Positions 1 through 5,294 are shown, numbered from the stretch's first letter. The stretch is 5,451 nt of DNA from JASGDB01 sp049841315 (GCA_049841315.1 JASGDB010000034.1:1-5451); one strand, 5' to 3'. Numbers and translations are program-made. The notes: generated from the sequence alone by a model not told the origin.

Positions 1-2
1 AA

Positions 3-104
3 AGTTACAGAAGACTTGGCAAAGACTATGAATATCACACAGATACAGCAGAAGCAATGGTGAAAATTGCTATGATTAAGCTAATGCTGAACAGATTAAA
101 ATAA
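3..104 (+). CDS. IS5-like DDE transposase, C-terminal end only
   Basis: This open frame enters from the left edge of the window and ends at TAA 102-104, giving 33 residues. It begins SYRRLGKDYEYHTDTAEAMV and finishes with a hydrophobic, Leu/Met-rich helix ending NRLK. The pattern RRL-x-K-DYEYHT-(D/E)-T-(S/A)-EAM followed by an I/M/L-rich helix is what I recognise as the extreme C-terminus of IS5-superfamily DDE transposases common in Flavobacteriia. The catalytic DDE residues would lie before the window, so intactness cannot be judged. A candidate insertion-sequence end follows within 20 bp of the stop, as expected for a transposase reading toward the right end of its element. Family assignment is from memory of the motif and is moderately sure; it could be a fragment of a dead copy. 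Confidence 0.6.
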   Translation, partial: SYRRLGKDYEYHTDTAEAMVKIAMIKLMLNRLK

Positions 105-105
105 A

Positions 106-121
106 AAATTTAGACAGTTAC
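106..121 (+). repeat. Probable right terminal repeat of the insertion sequence
   Basis: The sequence AAATTTAGACAGTTAC lies directly behind the transposase stop. Read outward-in on the minus strand it is GTAACTGTCTAAATTT, which resembles IS5-type ends of the form G-nnn-CTGTCTAAA. It aligns with the right end of the palindromic element at the far edge of the window (5435-5451) at 13 of 17 positions over 106-122. The next two bases are TA (122-123), so the boundary would be at 121 if the element duplicates TA on insertion. The left end is outside the window, so the inverted partner and target duplication cannot be checked here. Confidence 0.4.
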
Positions 122-303
122 TAAGTTGAAATTTTGCAGATTTCTCTTAACAAGACTTTTTAAAGTACCAAATATTTTACGGTTGCTTTTCAGCAACATA
201 TAAGGCAAATGTAAGTCTTTTTTGTAATTGTGCAAATTTTTAATGGGAGAAAATTTATGCTAAAATTTTTATATCTTTACTCTGTGAATGATAAGGAAAA
301 AAA
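122..303. other. AT-rich intergenic stretch, no gene seen
   Basis: This stretch of about 180 bp is very AT-rich and contains no open frame of note on the plus strand. It holds a small perfect hairpin at 182-197 (GTTGCT, loop TTTC, AGCAAC) that lacks a clean T tract. Two copies of an AAATTTTTA-like string occur near 235 and 262. I found no convincing TTTG / TAnnTTTG promoter pair. The nearest approach is TATCTTTA at 272-279, about 25 bp before the next gene and without an upstream partner. Confidence 0.5.
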
Positions 304-480
304 ATGGGCTATATAAAAGAACCAAAAGGTGTGGATTTCGTTATTCAAAGCGAACCTTTAACCGATAAAAACCGAAAGGAAATCTCTGAATTTATAAGAA
401 AATACAAAGAAGAGCAATCCCAAAAAAGAAATAAAACGGTGGTAAGAAGCAAAAGAACCATCGCGAAAAAAAACATCTAA
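304..480 (+). CDS. Small basic protein of unknown function (58 aa)
   Basis: The ATG at 304 opens a 58-residue frame starting MGYIKEPKGVDFVIQSEPLT and ending at TAA 478-480. A purine-rich AAGGA at 293-297 sits six bases before the start, a plausible ribosome binding site. The N-terminal half is mixed and likely folded (KGVDFVI...SEPLTDKNRKEISEFIRKYKEE has an amphipathic helical look). The last 20 residues are very basic, with runs of K and R, suggesting nucleic-acid or ribosome contact or simply a disordered tail. I have a vague memory of similar small proteins in Bacteroidota beginning MGY-x-KEPKGVDF but know no function. A strong hairpin begins 5 bp after the stop, supporting a real, separately terminated transcript. 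It lies between an IS end and the toxin-antitoxin module, so it may be cargo of either. Confidence 0.65.
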   Translation: MGYIKEPKGVDFVIQSEPLTDKNRKEISEFIRKYKEEQSQKRNKTVVRSKRTIAKKNI

Positions 481-485
481 TTTAT

Positions 486-510
486 AATCGCCAACAATTT
501 GTTGGCGATT
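486..510 (+). terminator. Hairpin, probable intrinsic terminator
   Basis: AATCGCCAAC (486-495) pairs perfectly with GTTGGCGATT (501-510) around a five-base AATTT loop; one more A-T pair can close it to a three-base loop. It starts 5 bp after the stop of the small basic protein gene. The 3' side continues TTCAATCTAAT rather than a pure T tract, while the 5' side has TTTATAA, so termination could be modest. It insulates the toxin-antitoxin module from upstream reading. Confidence 0.65.
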
Positions 511-538
511 TCAATCTAATATATCGTCAATACATTAG

Positions 539-607
539 AAACGACCAACCTACGCAACAGACAAAGCCTTAAAACAATTCATAAAATCCGCACTGGAAGA
601 GGATTTA
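539..607 (+). pseudogene. nadC: Relic of the 5' end of nadC (second copy, truncated)
   Basis: These 23 codons read KRPTYATDKALKQFIKSALE followed by EDL and match residues 2-24 of the complete NadC at 1318-2178 with one substitution (P5T). At the DNA level 59 of 69 bases agree with 1321-1389. Eight codons differ and seven of those changes are synonymous. The start codon is gone: TAG stands at 536-538 where ATG should be. After Leu the match stops abruptly; the frame continues A-R-K-P to TAG at 620-622. The mostly silent divergence indicates that both copies evolved as functional genes before one was cut down. It is therefore more likely the displaced original 5' end, or a piece from a related strain, than a recent local duplication. 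It cannot encode an enzyme. Confidence 0.85.
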
Positions 608-642
608 GCAAGAAAACCGTAGGTAATTGACGAAAATTAAAA

Positions 643-658
643 TTGTATTATATTACAA
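643..658. promoter_or_regulatory. Palindrome in the promoter, likely HigA operator
   Basis: TTGTATTATATTACAA is a 16-bp inverted repeat: TTGTA and TACAA arms are exact, the inner TATA is self-complementary, and only one T-T pair breaks the symmetry. It overlaps the -33 element and sits between the two promoter boxes. That is where an autoregulating HTH antitoxin such as the downstream HigA would block RNA polymerase. Function as an operator is inferred from position and family habit. Confidence 0.45.
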
Positions 659-674
659 CTTTTGATTATATTTG
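643..674 (+). promoter_or_regulatory. Bacteroidota-type promoter of higB-higA
   Basis: TTG at 643-645 and TATATTTG at 667-674 are separated by 21 bases. This fits the Bacteroidota primary-sigma consensus TTTG / about 19-21 bases / TAnnTTTG, with the -7 element matching fully. Transcription would be expected to begin a few bases after 674, right at or just past the proposed GTG start of higB at 677. The message may therefore be leaderless or nearly so. Confidence 0.5.
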
Positions 675-676
675 CA

Positions 677-1021
677 GTGAAAAGAGAAATTATTGCTTTT
701 GGAGATTATTATCACGAGTTTATAAAAATGCTCAACGATAAGGAATTACTGAAGTTGAAATATATTCTTTCGCTTTTGGAAACGGAAGACAGAATGCCTC
801 TAAAATTCATAAAATATTTAGAAGATGGTATTTATGAATTACGAATGGAATATTCGGGAAATATATACAGGATATTTTTCATTTTTGATGAAGGAAACAT
901 TGTAGTTTTGTTCAATGGATTTCAGAAAAAAACTCAAAAAACGCCCCAAAACGAACTTAAAAAAGCAAAGAAAATTAAAACGGAATACAATGACTACAAA
1001 AAAAATAACAAGCATCAGTAA
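677..1021 (+). CDS. higB: HigB/RelE-type toxin (Gp49-like), 114 aa
   Basis: The protein belongs to the RelE/HigB fold, in the phage-derived Gp49-like group. The family cleaves mRNA at the ribosome when released from its antitoxin. Diagnostic stretches are YELRMEYSGNIYRIFFIFDE (residues 53-72) and NGFQKKTQKTP (80-90), followed by a Lys-rich C-terminal helix. Basic residues likely to contact RNA include R56, R65, K84, K85 and K88. I place the start at GTG 677, giving VKREIIAFGDYY, because family members typically begin with MKRE. An upstream TTG at 662 would lie inside the promoter motif, and the next ATG (728) would remove the conserved first strand. The gene overlaps the antitoxin gene by 32 bp, toxin first, as in higBA operons. 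Base composition is AT-richer than nadC, fitting an acquired module. The family call is firm; activity is not shown. Confidence 0.85.
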   Translation: MKREIIAFGDYYHEFIKMLNDKELLKLKYILSLLETEDRMPLKFIKYLEDGIYELRMEYSGNIYRIFFIFDEGNIVVLFNGFQKKTQKTPQNELKKAKKIKTEYNDYKKNNKHQ

Positions 1022-1283
1022 AGAACTTGAAGAAGAATTCGGCAAAAAAGGGACTCCCAAAAGAGCGAAATTCGATGAAGACGCTTATGCTTTCTACACT
1101 TCACAAATTTTATTAGACGCACGAAAATCCGCAAAACTTACCCAAGCCGAACTCGCCCAAAAAACCGGAACTGATAAAGCCTACATTTCCCGCCTCGAAA
1201 AAGGACTGATTACACCAAGTGTCGCCACATTTTTCCAATTAATTAATGCTTTGGGAAAAAGGATAGAAATTGCGGATTATTAA
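990..1283 (+). CDS. higA: HigA-type antitoxin, XRE-family HTH protein, 97 aa
   Basis: The C-terminal half is a classic XRE/HTH_3 domain (about residues 38-93). It includes LTQAELAQKTGTDKAYISRL-EKG (residues 50-72), where the second helix of the turn and the recognition helix (KAYISRLEKG) are plain, then a ...FFQLINALGKRI helix. The N-terminal ~35 residues (MTTKKITSISKELEEEFGKK onward, with GTPKR at 21-25) are the region that in this family links to or wraps the toxin. I chose ATG 990 rather than the in-frame ATG 915. The extra 25 residues from 915 are a Lys/Arg-rich out-of-frame reading of the higB C-terminal codons, and 990 gives the usual length and start. It should neutralise the HigB partner and repress the shared promoter. 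The stop is 34 bp before nadC with no terminator in between. Confidence 0.88.
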   Translation: MTTKKITSISKELEEEFGKKGTPKRAKFDEDAYAFYTSQILLDARKSAKLTQAELAQKTGTDKAYISRLEKGLITPSVATFFQLINALGKRIEIADY

Positions 1284-1317
1284 TGTGAAATAAATAACAA
1301 TCAGTCAATAAAAACAA

Positions 1318-2178
1318 ATGAAACGACCACCATACGCCACCGATAAAGCCCTGAAACAATTCATCAAATCCGCACTGGAAGAAGATTTGGGAAACGGCGA
1401 CCATTCCACGCTTTCCACAATACCGAAAGATTTAGTGCAGAGTGCAAAACTTCTGGTAAAAGAAGACTGCATTCTGGCAGGAGTGGAACTGGCGGAAATT
1501 ATTTTCAAAACGTTTGATAAAAATCTTCAAATTGAAGTGTTCATCAAAGACGGACAACCCGCGAAAAAAGGCGACATCGCTTTTATCGTTTCGGGGAAAG
1601 CGCAGTCTATTCTTCAAACCGAAAGATTGGTTTTGAATTGTATGCAACGAATGAGCGGAATTGCAACAATGACGCACGATTGGGATTCCCGATTGGTAGG
1701 AACAAAAACCAAACTTCTCGACACCCGAAAAACCACTCCGAATTTCCGAATCTGCGAAAAATGGGCGGTCGCCATCGGCGGCGGAACCAATCACAGATAC
1801 GGACTTTATGATATGATTATGCTGAAAGACAATCACATCGACTACAACGGAAGCATCACAAACGCCGTAAAAATGGCAAAAGATTACCTCAAAAAAAACA
1901 AACTGAAACTGAAAATTGAAGTAGAAACGAGAAATTTAGCGGAAGTTGAAGAAGCTGTAAAAGCCGGAGCAGACCGAATTATGTTCGACAATATGGACGT
2001 TCCGACAATGAAAAAAGCCGTGAAAATCGTCGGCGGAAAAGCCGAAACCGAAGCAAGCGGCGGAATTACGCGCGAAGTGCTAAATTCTGTGGCAAAAACC
2101 GGTGTGGATTTTATTTCAGCAGGCGCATTGACACATTCTGCGAAAAATATTGATTTGAGTCTGAAAGCCGTGAAATAA
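1318..2178 (+). CDS. nadC: Nicotinate-nucleotide pyrophosphorylase (quinolinate phosphoribosyltransferase)
   Basis: NadC converts quinolinate and PRPP to nicotinate mononucleotide with release of CO2 and pyrophosphate, the entry of de novo NAD synthesis. At 286 residues it has normal length. The N-terminal domain (about 1-115) carries EEDLGNGDHST and ERLVLNCMQRMSGIAT (R111). The barrel carries LDTRKTTPNFR (R137, K138), GGGTNHRYGL (H159, R160), MLKDNH (K170), EVE (201-203), the Asp of MFDN (D224), and phosphate-binding ASGGI and ISAGA near 246-270. All expected substrate-binding residues seem present, so it should be active. The start ATG 1318 is fixed by the conserved MKRPPYATDK beginning. 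No promoter is visible in the 34 bp after higA, so it may be read from the higBA promoter. The first 24 codons are duplicated upstream as a relic. It is convergent with the rhomboid gene, with about 70 bp between stops and no clear terminator. Confidence 0.97.
   Translation: MKRPPYATDKALKQFIKSALEEDLGNGDHSTLSTIPKDLVQSAKLLVKEDCILAGVELAEIIFKTFDKNLQIEVFIKDGQPAKKGDIAFIVSGKAQSILQTERLVLNCMQRMSGIATMTHDWDSRLVGTKTKLLDTRKTTPNFRICEKWAVAIGGGTNHRYGLYDMIMLKDNHIDYNGSITNAVKMAKDYLKKNKLKLKIEVETRNLAEVEEAVKAGADRIMFDNMDVPTMKKAVKIVGGKAETEASGGITREVLNSVAKTGVDFISAGALTHSAKNIDLSLKAVK
1321..1389 (+). repeat. Direct-repeat partner of the nadC relic
   Basis: This is codons 2-24 of the intact nadC. With 539-607 it makes a 69-bp imperfect direct repeat (59/69) in the same orientation, 713 bp apart, bracketing exactly the higB-higA module. 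The arrangement resembles attachment-site duplication or an allele-replacement scar, but no integrase or recombinase gene is present between the repeats. Confidence 0.8.
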
Positions 2179-2248
2179 CCTTATCAAAAAACACAATTAT
2201 CAGGTTTAATTTTATTAATTATGCAATAAATACAAATCGGTAAAACCC

Positions 2249-3033
2249 TTACACTCGTCTTTTCCGGATTTCGTCAAGGTAATCCCAAACACTGTCTTCC
2301 TTTTTCTGAGGCATTTCCAGAAAATCTTCGGGATGCGTTTCGATGTATTCCTGCCAGAGCTTGTCGTCTTTTTCGTTGTAATAATTGGGATATTCCCAAA
2401 TGAATTTCTTTCTATGTTCACCCTTTTTTCTGTTCATTAATGCCAGAATAATTCCCACAACCGCCCCCGAAAGGTGCGCCTGCCATGAAATTTTACTCGG
2501 CTCGGAAAGCGTACTGAACAATTCTTCCGGAAAAACGCCCCAAATCAAACTGCCGTAATACAATGCCACAACTAAAGAAATGGTCAGCAGTTTCGGATTC
2601 TTCCTGAAAATTCCGCTGAAAAACAAAAAAACGCCAGCGCATACACCAATCCGCTCGCTCCGATAATGCAGACGTAGCGGTATTGTCCGGTGAAAATATC
2701 AATAGGCGGAAGCGACCAAACCAAAAGCCCCGACAGTATCCAGCTCAGGAAAAATATTTTCGGGGCAATCTTCGGGTAAAACTGAAACAAGAGGAACATC
2801 AGCACAAACATCGGAACGGAATTGCTGAAAATATGCTCCAGCCCGCCATGAAGAAGCGGGGAAAACAAAATGCCCGAAAGTCCCTCCGGAAGCAATGGAA
2901 TAATCGCACCTCTGCAGTTTTCAAAAAGGCCGGTATTCTGCAAAAGAAATCCGCCCCACATTGCGAGAAGCATGAGTGTCGGAAAAAACAACGCTTTGTA
3001 ATCGAGCTTATTCTGCAGAAAAGATTTGAACAT
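2249..3033 (-). pseudogene. Rhomboid-family intramembrane serine protease, frameshifted
   Basis: Rhomboids cut membrane proteins inside the bilayer with a Ser-His dyad. Starting at ATG 3033 (MFKSFLQNKLDYKALFF), the frame shows TM1, then HGG-x-EHIFSN (H62, H67, N71 of the mature start), two further TMs and IIGASGLVYALA with the catalytic Ser127. It then goes out of frame in a run of seven T and stops at 2584. The other frame continues as FLFFSGIFRKNPKLLTISLV, a TM, and SWQAHLSGAVVGIILAL with the catalytic His, here numbered 187 after repair. A charged cytosolic tail ends ...YLDEIRKRRV at 2249. Adding one T restores AFFLFFSGIF and a single 261-residue protein with six TMs. All catalytic and structural motifs are otherwise intact, so the break is recent, an assembly or read error, or phase-variable. 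As written, the first piece lacks the His and TM6 and cannot be an active protease. Confidence 0.85.
2625..2631 (-). other. Homopolymer frameshift site in the rhomboid gene
   Basis: The plus strand has seven A at 2625-2631, read as seven T in the gene. Eight T would keep the rhomboid frame. The site is followed by TTTTT after a single G on the coding strand, so the area is prone to slippage by polymerases and sequencers alike. Confidence 0.8.
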
Positions 3034-3123
3034 GCTTTTTTCTTTCAAAACTATTGCCAATGAATTTTTCGGGAAATTATGACCGTACGGAAAAAATTAT
3101 GAAAAAAAAACAAGACAAAACTG

Positions 3124-3135
3124 CGCAAATTTGCG
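3124..3135. promoter_or_regulatory. 12-bp perfect palindrome between divergent genes
   Basis: CGCAAATTTGCG is a perfect 12-bp palindrome in the 172-bp gap between the rhomboid start (3033, minus) and the first DUF3078 start (3206, plus). It could be an operator for a dimeric regulator, but no cognate regulator is seen nearby and chance is not excluded. Confidence 0.25.
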
Positions 3136-3164
3136 TTATGATGAAAACAGGATAAGACCTTTTA

Positions 3165-3172
3165 CAAATTTA
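3165..3172 (-). promoter_or_regulatory. Possible -7 element for the rhomboid gene
   Basis: On the minus strand TAAATTTG matches TAnnTTTG, with TTTA 21 bases upstream in place of TTTG. Its use would give a leader of about 125 bases before ATG 3033, containing the 12-bp palindrome. It is back to back with the plus-strand element at 3177-3184. Weak call. Confidence 0.25.
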
Positions 3173-3176
3173 ATAC

Positions 3177-3184
3177 TAACTTTG
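3177..3184 (+). promoter_or_regulatory. -7 promoter element for the DUF3078 pair
   Basis: TAACTTTG is a full match to the Bacteroidota -7 consensus TAnnTTTG. It lies 21 bp before ATG 3206, giving a short leader of roughly 15 bases. No TTTG is found at the usual 19-21 base distance upstream, so strength is uncertain. Confidence 0.5.
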
Positions 3185-3205
3185 CACGCTGAATAAACTA
3201 AGCCT

Positions 3206-4318
3206 ATGAGCCGTATTACTGCCCTCTTACTTATCTTTTTAACCGGTATTTTTTATTCGCAGAAGAAGCCATATCTGTCGGAAATTGATTCCATTTCTCA
3301 AAGCAGATGGAATGCGGTGAGCATTGATATGGACAGTTTGAACGACCCGAAATTCGACAAAGTTTCCGTAACGCTCCGTCGTGATACGGTGATTGTTCCG
3401 AAGGAAGTTATCATAACATCCGTTCCGGAAGAAATTCCCGTTACGCCTTTCAGCCTTATTAAAAACCCTGAAAAAACATGGTTTTATTACGGACAGAACA
3501 ATTTGGTTTTCAATCAGTCTTCGTTTTCCAACTGGATTTCCGGAGGGAACAACAATATAGGAATCATCGGAAAGGTGAACTACAATATTATTTACAAGCA
3601 TCAGAAACATTATCTGGAAAATATCATTCAGTTAGGATACGGGTTGATTGCACAGGAAGACCAGAGCGCCAGAAAAACGGAGGATTACATCAACCTGATG
3701 ACCAACTACGGATATGAATTAGGGGGAGATTATTATCTCTCCAGCGGTATTCAGTTTCTGTCGCAGTTTACGCCGGGATACAACTATTCTGAAACTCCCG
3801 ACCCGGAGATTTCCGACAGGGTTTCCCGTTTTCTTGCTCCGGGATATGTTAATCTGGGTATTGGTATTTCCTATAATCCGAAAGAAAATTTTCAGGTGAT
3901 TTTCCGCCCTGTGAACGGCAAATTTACGTTTGTAACCGACCCGCATTTACAGTTGGCCGGCAAATTCGGTCTGGAAAGGGACGGACAAAGCATGAGGGCT
4001 GAGATTGGTGCGATGCTCAATATTATATACAGACTGAAAATCAAAAAAGGAATTAATTTCGACAATCAGTTGAATTTCTTTAGCAATTATCTGCATCATT
4101 CCGAGCGTGTGGATATTGCTTATGCCGGAAATCTCAACATCAGATTCAATAAGTTTATTTCCACTATCGTTTCTCTGGATATGGTGTATGACCACGACCA
4201 GATTGCCAGACTTCAGCGGAAGCAGACTTTGAGTGTAGGGCTTTCCTATAATCTCGGGCAGAGTATTGAAAAAGACCAGAGACCTTCCAAAGAGGTGAAA
4301 CCTTTTGTTACAAAATAA
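3206..4318 (+). CDS. DUF3078 protein, probable outer-membrane beta-barrel (370 aa)
   Basis: The N-terminus MSRITALLLIFLTGIFYSQK is a signal peptide with likely cleavage between S18 and Q19, the usual Bacteroidota style. Residues 20-90 form a spacer with acidic and Pro/Val stretches (VPEEIPVTP) that the downstream paralogue lacks. From about residue 91 the DUF3078 domain begins with W-x-YYGQNNLVFNQ, then FSNWISGGNNNIG (107-119), FLSQFTPGY (184-192), RFLAPGYVNLGIG (208-220), FFSNYLHHSERV (291-302) and a final strand pair YDHDQIARLQRKQTLSVGLS. Alternating polar/hydrophobic strands with aromatic ends indicate a beta-barrel in the outer membrane. The function of DUF3078 is unknown to me. It is followed after 46 bp by a paralogue in the same direction, so the two are probably one transcript. 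The C-terminal tail (EKDQRPSKEVKPFVTK) is charged and extends past the last strand. Confidence 0.88.
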   Translation: MSRITALLLIFLTGIFYSQKKPYLSEIDSISQSRWNAVSIDMDSLNDPKFDKVSVTLRRDTVIVPKEVIITSVPEEIPVTPFSLIKNPEKTWFYYGQNNLVFNQSSFSNWISGGNNNIGIIGKVNYNIIYKHQKHYLENIIQLGYGLIAQEDQSARKTEDYINLMTNYGYELGGDYYLSSGIQFLSQFTPGYNYSETPDPEISDRVSRFLAPGYVNLGIGISYNPKENFQVIFRPVNGKFTFVTDPHLQLAGKFGLERDGQSMRAEIGAMLNIIYRLKIKKGINFDNQLNFFSNYLHHSERVDIAYAGNLNIRFNKFISTIVSLDMVYDHDQIARLQRKQTLSVGLSYNLGQSIEKDQRPSKEVKPFVTK

Positions 4319-4364
4319 CCATTGTTAAAAATAATTCTTAATTTTACCAATTAAAATCATAAAT

Positions 4365-5294
4365 ATGAAGAAAATTGTATTACTCGGTGCGGTAATGTTC
4401 GGAGTTTCCGTTTCAGCACAGGAAGAGCCGGCTGCGGCAGTGGATTCTGCGGCAGTTGTTACGCCAAAATATTGGTCTGTACAGGGGCAAAACACGTTGA
4501 TGCTCAACCAGGCAGCATTCTCCAACTGGGTCGGAGGCGGCGCCAACAATGTGGGCTGGCTTGCCGGAGTCAACTATAATCTTACCTACGAAAAAGATAA
4601 AGATCTTTGGGAAAACATCGTCATTCTCGGGTACGGACAAAATAATACAGAAGGCATCGGAAACAGAAAAACACAGGATGTTATCAACCTGTCTACGAAC
4701 TACGGGAGAAAAATTTCAAAAAACTGGTACGCTTCTGTAGGAGCGGGTTTCCTTTCGCAGTTTGCCCCGGGGTATGATGACGGGAACAATCCTGCGGCTG
4801 CCAAAATTTCCAATTTTATGGCTCCGGGATACCTTAATGTGGGGGCGGGTTTTACATACAGACCGAACGATAATTTTACCATGACACTTCGTCCTGCCAA
4901 TGCGAGATGGACTTTTGTTCTGGATGAAGACCTTCAAAATGCAGGAAATTACGGTCTTAAAAACGACGGTGATTCTTCCGTTTTTCAGTTCGGTTTCCTC
5001 GGAACGGCGCAGTACAAACTGAAAATAATGGAAAACATGACACTTGTGAACACGGCATCCGTATTTTCCAACTATCTCGACCATCCGGAAAGATTGGTGC
5101 TTTCCTACGGAGGTGTTCTGAATATGAAAATCAACAAATACGTTTCTTCCGTTATCACGCTCGACCTGCTGTATGACCACAACCAAATCAAAAAAACTCA
5201 GATGAAACAAACGCTGGGTGTTGGTTTTGCGTACAATATTGATAATGGCGTAAAACGTTCTGACAGCAAAGACCACCAAAGCTGGAAAAACTAA
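4365..5294 (+). CDS. DUF3078 protein, tandem paralogue (309 aa)
   Basis: A clear signal peptide (MKKIVLLGAVMFGVSVSAQ, cleavage after A18) is followed by a short Ala-rich linker. The DUF3078 domain starts near residue 36: NQAAFSNWVGGGANNVG (48-64), FLSQFAPGY (129-137), NFMAPGYLNVGAG (150-162), VFSNYLDHPERL (233-244) and LDLLYDHNQIKKTQMKQTLG. Each motif aligns with the upstream gene, so the pair arose by tandem duplication. This copy lacks the 55-60 residue spacer of the first. Predicted location is the outer membrane as a beta-barrel, with no enzyme motif visible. The ATG 4365 gives the signal peptide directly. The 46-bp gap has no terminator and only a partial -7 match (TAATTTTA), so read-through from the first gene is likely. 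The last ~17 residues (DNGVKRSDSKDHQSWKN) are a polar tail. The palindromic element begins 8 bp after the stop. Confidence 0.9.
   Translation: MKKIVLLGAVMFGVSVSAQEEPAAAVDSAAVVTPKYWSVQGQNTLMLNQAAFSNWVGGGANNVGWLAGVNYNLTYEKDKDLWENIVILGYGQNNTEGIGNRKTQDVINLSTNYGRKISKNWYASVGAGFLSQFAPGYDDGNNPAAAKISNFMAPGYLNVGAGFTYRPNDNFTMTLRPANARWTFVLDEDLQNAGNYGLKNDGDSSVFQFGFLGTAQYKLKIMENMTLVNTASVFSNYLDHPERLVLSYGGVLNMKINKYVSSVITLDLLYDHNQIKKTQMKQTLGVGFAYNIDNGVKRSDSKDHQSWKN

Noticed and set aside
526..532. Extension of the nadC repeat upstream through GTCAATA (526-532 and 1304-1310)
   Set aside because: Seven matching bases at different distances from the start codon position are compatible with chance in AT-rich DNA.
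662..676. TTG start of HigB at 662
   Set aside because: It falls inside the TATATTTG promoter region, and family members begin with MKRE, which corresponds to GTG 677.
915..989. Upstream in-frame extension of HigA beginning at ATG 915
   Set aside because: The extra 25 residues are a Lys/Arg-rich reading of the higB C-terminal codons in another frame. ATG 990 gives the usual antitoxin length and a normal N-terminus.
2179..2248. Terminator between convergent nadC and the rhomboid gene
   Set aside because: Only short AT-rich imperfect repeats are present; there is no stable stem with a T tract on either strand.
2683..3063. Plus-strand open frame of 126 codons
   Set aside because: It is an antisense shadow of the rhomboid gene: Lys/Arg/Gln-rich, no domain, and the opposite strand carries clear transmembrane and catalytic motifs.
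4322..4346. Separate promoter for the second DUF3078 gene (TTG 4322-4324 with TAATTTTA 4339-4346)
   Set aside because: Spacing is 14 bases rather than about 19-21 and the -7 element ends in A, so it is too weak to call.
4716..5279. Minus-strand open frame of 187 codons
   Set aside because: It lies entirely inside the second DUF3078 gene on the other strand and its translation shows no recognisable motif or signal peptide.
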